Source of the DNA: Chloroflexota bacterium
GTDB taxonomy: Bacteria; Chloroflexota; Anaerolineae; J102
DNA: 7,995 bases
Assembly (NCBI GenBank): GCA_013152695.1
Contig: JAADFV010000240.1
Coordinates: 1 to 7,995 of the forward strand
Direction of reading: 5' to 3'
Shown: in pieces, positions 6,401 through 7,995 of the stretch
Layout: every line of letters starts with the position of its first letter
How positions within the stretch are numbered: position 1 is the stretch's first letter
Notes under the pieces: generated by a model
Told to the model about the DNA's origin: nothing
Databases searched by the model: none
The model's input: the letters and a program-made list of their open reading frames with translations, nothing else
Position numbers and translations under genes: made by a program

Positions 6401-7322
6401 CCATGATTTCTGCTAAAAAGCGGCTTTTACCAATGCCCGGTTCCCCTCTTACCGTTACCGTACCGCCCCTATGTTGCTCCAATGCTGAGAGTGCGATTTG
6501 CACCTGTTGCCATGCCTGTTCACGGCCCACCAATGGCAGTAGATGATCTTGTGTGAACAGGGGAGCATTGTCGGCCGGAGTGGAAGGAGGTACTGTGCTG
6601 GCGGCGCGTAGTTGCGCCACTAGTTTTTGTGTGGCAAGAGAAGGTACCGTATTGACTTCTTCTGCCAGTAGTCGACAAAGGGCTTCATATTGCTGCAGGG
6701 CCTGTTCGCGCTGGCCCAGAAGGCCGTAAAGTTGGATGAGTTGGCGTTGGGCATTTTCGTCGAGTGGCTCTGCCTGAACAAGGCGCTGCGCCCACACCAA
6801 AGCCTGGGCATAGGCCCCTGCTTGCATTTCAACCTCGATACATTCTTCCAAAGCTAAAAGATAGCGTTGGTGGAGCTGTTCGCGTAAAAGCAGTACCCAG
6901 TCTTCGTAATAACCGGGCAGAAGAGGGCCGGCATAATATGATAGGCCCTTTCTTAGCAACACTCCTTTTTCGTCCTCGACAGCCTCCCAGGCAGCGTCCA
7001 ATACCTCTTGAAATATAGCGACATCGAGCTGAAAAGAGGCATCTTCACGAATAGTGATGCTTTCTTTACTGCTCACAAAACCATCCCACGTTTGCCGCAC
7101 ACGCCATAAGGCCTGATTTAAGCGCTTACGAGCTGTACTTTCAGGCAGATCCGGCCAAAGTAGGCCCGCCAAGAAGGCGCGGGCATGGTGGCGTCGGGGG
7201 TGGAGTAGCAGGTAGGCCAACAAGAGGCGGGCGTTATGCGTTGCTGGTGGGGTGAGCTCCTGGCCCGATGCCGTTCGTAAACGGTAGCCGCCTAAAAATT
7301 GGGCATGAAGTGTCGAAGACAT
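3498..7322 (-). CDS. SARP/BTAD-type transcriptional regulator with AAA (STAND) ATPase, TPRs and C-terminal HTH
   Basis: A cytoplasmic regulator of 1,274 residues (numbering from the ATG at 7322). An OmpR-like winged helix lies at about 4-95 (LHAQFLGGYRL, LLWPDLPESTARKRLNQALWRVR). A BTAD helical domain covers about 100-242 (AYAQALVWAQRLVQAEPLDENAQRQLIQLY). The AAA/STAND ATPase begins near 263 (LVGREQAW), with Walker A GEPGIGKS at 293-300 and Walker B LLLLLDDLQWAD ending near 419. A helical lid region follows, then a TPR array from about 670 to 1150. The C-terminus (about 1176-1274) carries a DeoR-like HTH, IEDLAQTLQVSPKTIKRDL. Such proteins bind DNA and are thought to switch state through ATP and ligand or partner binding by the TPRs. 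The frame stays open upstream to a TTG at 7475 and an ATG at 7415. The 7415 start has a GAG five bases upstream, but family similarity starts just after 7322, which lacks an SD. The target genes are unknown. Confidence 0.9.
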   Translation of the reverse strand: MSSTLHAQFLGGYRLRTASGQELTPPATHNARLLLAYLLLHPRRHHARAFLAGLLWPDLPESTARKRLNQALWRVRQTWDGFVSSKESITIREDASFQLDVAIFQEVLDAAWEAVEDEKGVLLRKGLSYYAGPLLPGYYEDWVLLLREQLHQRYLLALEECIEVEMQAGAYAQALVWAQRLVQAEPLDENAQRQLIQLYGLLGQREQALQQYEALCRLLAEEVNTVPSLATQKLVAQLRAASTVPPSTPADNAPLFTQDHLLPLVGREQAWQQVQIALSALEQHRGGTVTVRGEPGIGKSRFLAEIMAQAQWRNLQVWQAAAPESGRHSPYAIWIELLRPRLSTLQVQQWALNLDPVWLATLADLLPELHEWLPTLPELPTLPAVEAQQRLQEAILRLLSISTQPSPLLLLLDDLQWADIASLETLNHLLVLCQQSPILFILSYRDDDPAVLRRLKNTLDAASPPPRQIQLQPLPAEATGQLIRAALGLPHATPRFEKRLYQATSGHPLFLLETLRALYDQGILFRNSSGRWSTPWDESTEDYTELPLTERLQEILLRRLEHLTPAAQTLFETAAVLNRPFRVDLMKQLSDLSAPVTMAAIQELHQQRLLRSDGTRFRVTHDLLRQTVYDTMDAEVRQQLHARIAAALQDDPDIPPEVLAMHFHEAGDWRPALVAHRRAAERAEALSSYAAALSHWHTCIELAERLDLDAEDRFDLLAARERVLDVLGQRDAQAVDIAAMMELAADDSLRRSQALRRQAYLYNHLSRYAEAAEAAQQALELARSLQAPDEEQAALLAWSQVLNWWGKLEEAIQPLQEALQLTESSTSADIRGRTHQAMADALIGLGRHDEAIPHLHTALDLFRQTANRRGEADVLHLLAIIATEQGRLSDAHELYKAGLQISQEIGFLYGEGRILLNVGNLYYLEEGKYYRALQQYDASREIFASLQNQRGLALARLNRVSLRCDLFGARSEDFADVEHTLQYARKVNDNITVGQCYSMMGVCHASLGRYAEAMRWLQEAARVLTETGQLWMGAQDYRELARIQLLLHKTEEATASLDQAVTLLKSVGAQETNPIILSLRARIALQKQDLPQALRFSQQAIADLTTEQEQAPQIYFQHAQILKAAGRADEAQQAITQAHAALEHLLQDFPPELQRESLQHKREFRRIMEAFAEQMTIVEVKLPAADAPIGRPLQEHEWRSVRWTVHHPGDNQVRGKIALRRHRLLRLLEEAIAQEALPRIEDLAQTLQVSPKTIKRDLAALRADGHPVRTRGSR

Positions 7323-7364
7323 GGTTGCAAAATGGGAGAAATGTGACCATACCCTTCGTCTATT

Positions 7365-7393
7365 ACCATACCATCTGCCAGAGGATAAGGCAA
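7365..7393 (-). promoter_or_regulatory. Candidate promoter of the regulator gene
   Basis: On the minus strand, TTGCCT (7388-7393) and TATGGT (7365-7370) are separated by exactly 17 bases, with TGG directly before the -10 (extended -10). Each hexamer matches consensus at 4 of 6 positions. Transcription would begin near 7358, giving a leader of about 36 bases before the ATG at 7322, which favours that start. If translation starts at 7415 or 7475, this is just coding sequence. Confidence 0.3.
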
Positions 7394-7576
7394 GTGGATC
7401 GTGGTTTGGGCGCATTTTATCTCGGTGATGGTGAGCGGTTGATTTGGATGTGTCTTTTTCGCCAATGTCGGGCAAGCCATCTCAAACTCGCTGGCTGGAC
7501 GCCGGGCTCTTCAGACCCCATCGTACCCGCACTTTCCCCCTTATTTCACAGGGATTTAACATAATTCTGCAGAGAC

Positions 7577-7610
7577 AAAAGGGGGAAGCTCAGAGCCTGA
7601 GCTTCCCCCT
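7577..7610 (-). terminator. Strong intrinsic terminator after the partial secreted-protein gene
   Basis: A 13-bp perfect stem (AGGGGGAAGCTCA with its complement) around a 5-base loop. On the minus strand it is followed by a T tract (TTTTGTCTC, with the first T in the stem). It begins about 30 bases after the stop at 7640-7642. The plus strand lacks a comparable T run, so it serves the minus-strand gene. Confidence 0.85.
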
Positions 7611-7639
7611 GATTGGTTACCCTTTTACCAGGAGAGAGA

Positions 7640-7995
7640 CTAATGTCTGGTTATCAAGGGCAGGTAGCTTTGCGGAGGCAACGTTTCGGCGACAAAGATG
7701 GTGATGGAAGCTGTGCCGCTCATCTCGTCGCTGTCGGTAGCGGTGAGGGTGATGGTGTGATAGCCCGGGCTCAGATCGGTGACGGCCAGCGAGGCGCCGC
7801 TGCCCAGGTCTCCGTCCTTGTCGGAGGCCCAGTGCAAGGCCTCGTCCGCCAGGGTGCCATCTTCCAGGTCGGAGCCCACGCCTTCGAGCACAATCGTCTG
7901 CTCAGGTGTGTACCAGTGGCCGTCGTCAGGAGCCAGAATTTGCACGGTGGGAGCATGAGGACTGATGGTAATGGCACCGGCGCTGAGGGCCTCAC
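7640..7995 (-). CDS. C-terminal fragment of a secreted protein with an Ig/PKD-like domain and YLP-basic tail
   Basis: The frame is open from the window edge to a TAG at 7640-7642, showing the last 117 residues; the GTG at 7945 is an internal codon, not a start. After EALSAGAITISPHAPTV the chain forms one beta-sandwich repeat. It has VQILAPDDGHWYTPEQTIVL, GSDLEDGTLADEALHWASD, a DGDLGSGASL loop, LSPGYHTITLTATDSD and GTASITIFV strands. This is a cadherin/PKD-like module often found as a C-terminal spacer in secreted proteases and other surface proteins. The last residues are SYLPLITRH, the same tail type as in the PKD protein and the 94-residue protein. The N-terminal catalytic or binding part lies outside the window, so the function cannot be named. 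The strong hairpin 30 bases downstream ends the unit. Confidence 0.85.
   Translation of the reverse strand, partial: EALSAGAITISPHAPTVQILAPDDGHWYTPEQTIVLEGVGSDLEDGTLADEALHWASDKDGDLGSGASLAVTDLSPGYHTITLTATDSDEMSGTASITIFVAETLPPQSYLPLITRH

Larger units (their letters stand above)
7323..7639. other. 317-base gap between secreted-protein gene and regulator gene
   Basis: It contains the terminator of the upstream gene (7577-7610) and the candidate regulator promoter (7365-7393). The part from 7323 to 7475 is an open extension of the regulator frame with no recognisable domain. Nothing further is seen. Confidence 0.5.

Noticed and set aside
7444..7704. Plus-strand reading frame across the terminator at 7577-7610
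   Set aside because: It runs through a perfect hairpin terminator and the antisense of the partial secreted-protein gene, with no domain or SD.

Overview
The window reads as a piece of a Chloroflexota genome, probably Anaerolineae- or Caldilinea-like. This is inferred from protein style, not from a marker gene. The clues are a very large SARP/BTAD-AAA-TPR regulator with an extra C-terminal helix-turn-helix, a small secreted protein of the AGGY/GQPD type, and secreted proteins ending in a YLP-plus-basic tail. Every convincing gene lies on the minus strand, so the window is described here from high to low coordinates.

At 7640-7995 is the C-terminal end of a large secreted protein (Ig/PKD-like domain, tail ending SYLPLITRH), closed by a strong hairpin terminator at 7577-7610. 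A 317-base gap follows, with a weak candidate promoter. Next is a regulator of about 1,274 residues (3498-7322): N-terminal winged helix plus BTAD domain, AAA/STAND ATPase, long TPR array and C-terminal DeoR-like HTH. A hairpin just after its stop (3450-3482) probably ends its transcript.

The 574 bases between the regulator and the next gene (2924-3497) are unusual. They hold a plus-strand relic of an Rhs core domain (3287-3388), a small palindrome where the Rhs similarity stops, a G-quadruplex-capable C-rich tract, and a perfect 11-bp hairpin with a T tail. This looks like a decayed or mobile-element-affected site.

Below it lie two probable transcription units encoding exported proteins. 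One is a 382-residue modular beta-rich secreted protein followed 28 bases later by a 94-residue secreted protein. The other, after a 243-base gap, is a three-PKD-domain secreted protein whose stop overlaps (ATGA) the start of a lipoprotein that runs off the left edge. Overall, an exported surface module sits next to a large signal-integrating regulator. A regulatory link between them is only suggested by position. No RNA gene, CRISPR array or intact transposase was seen.
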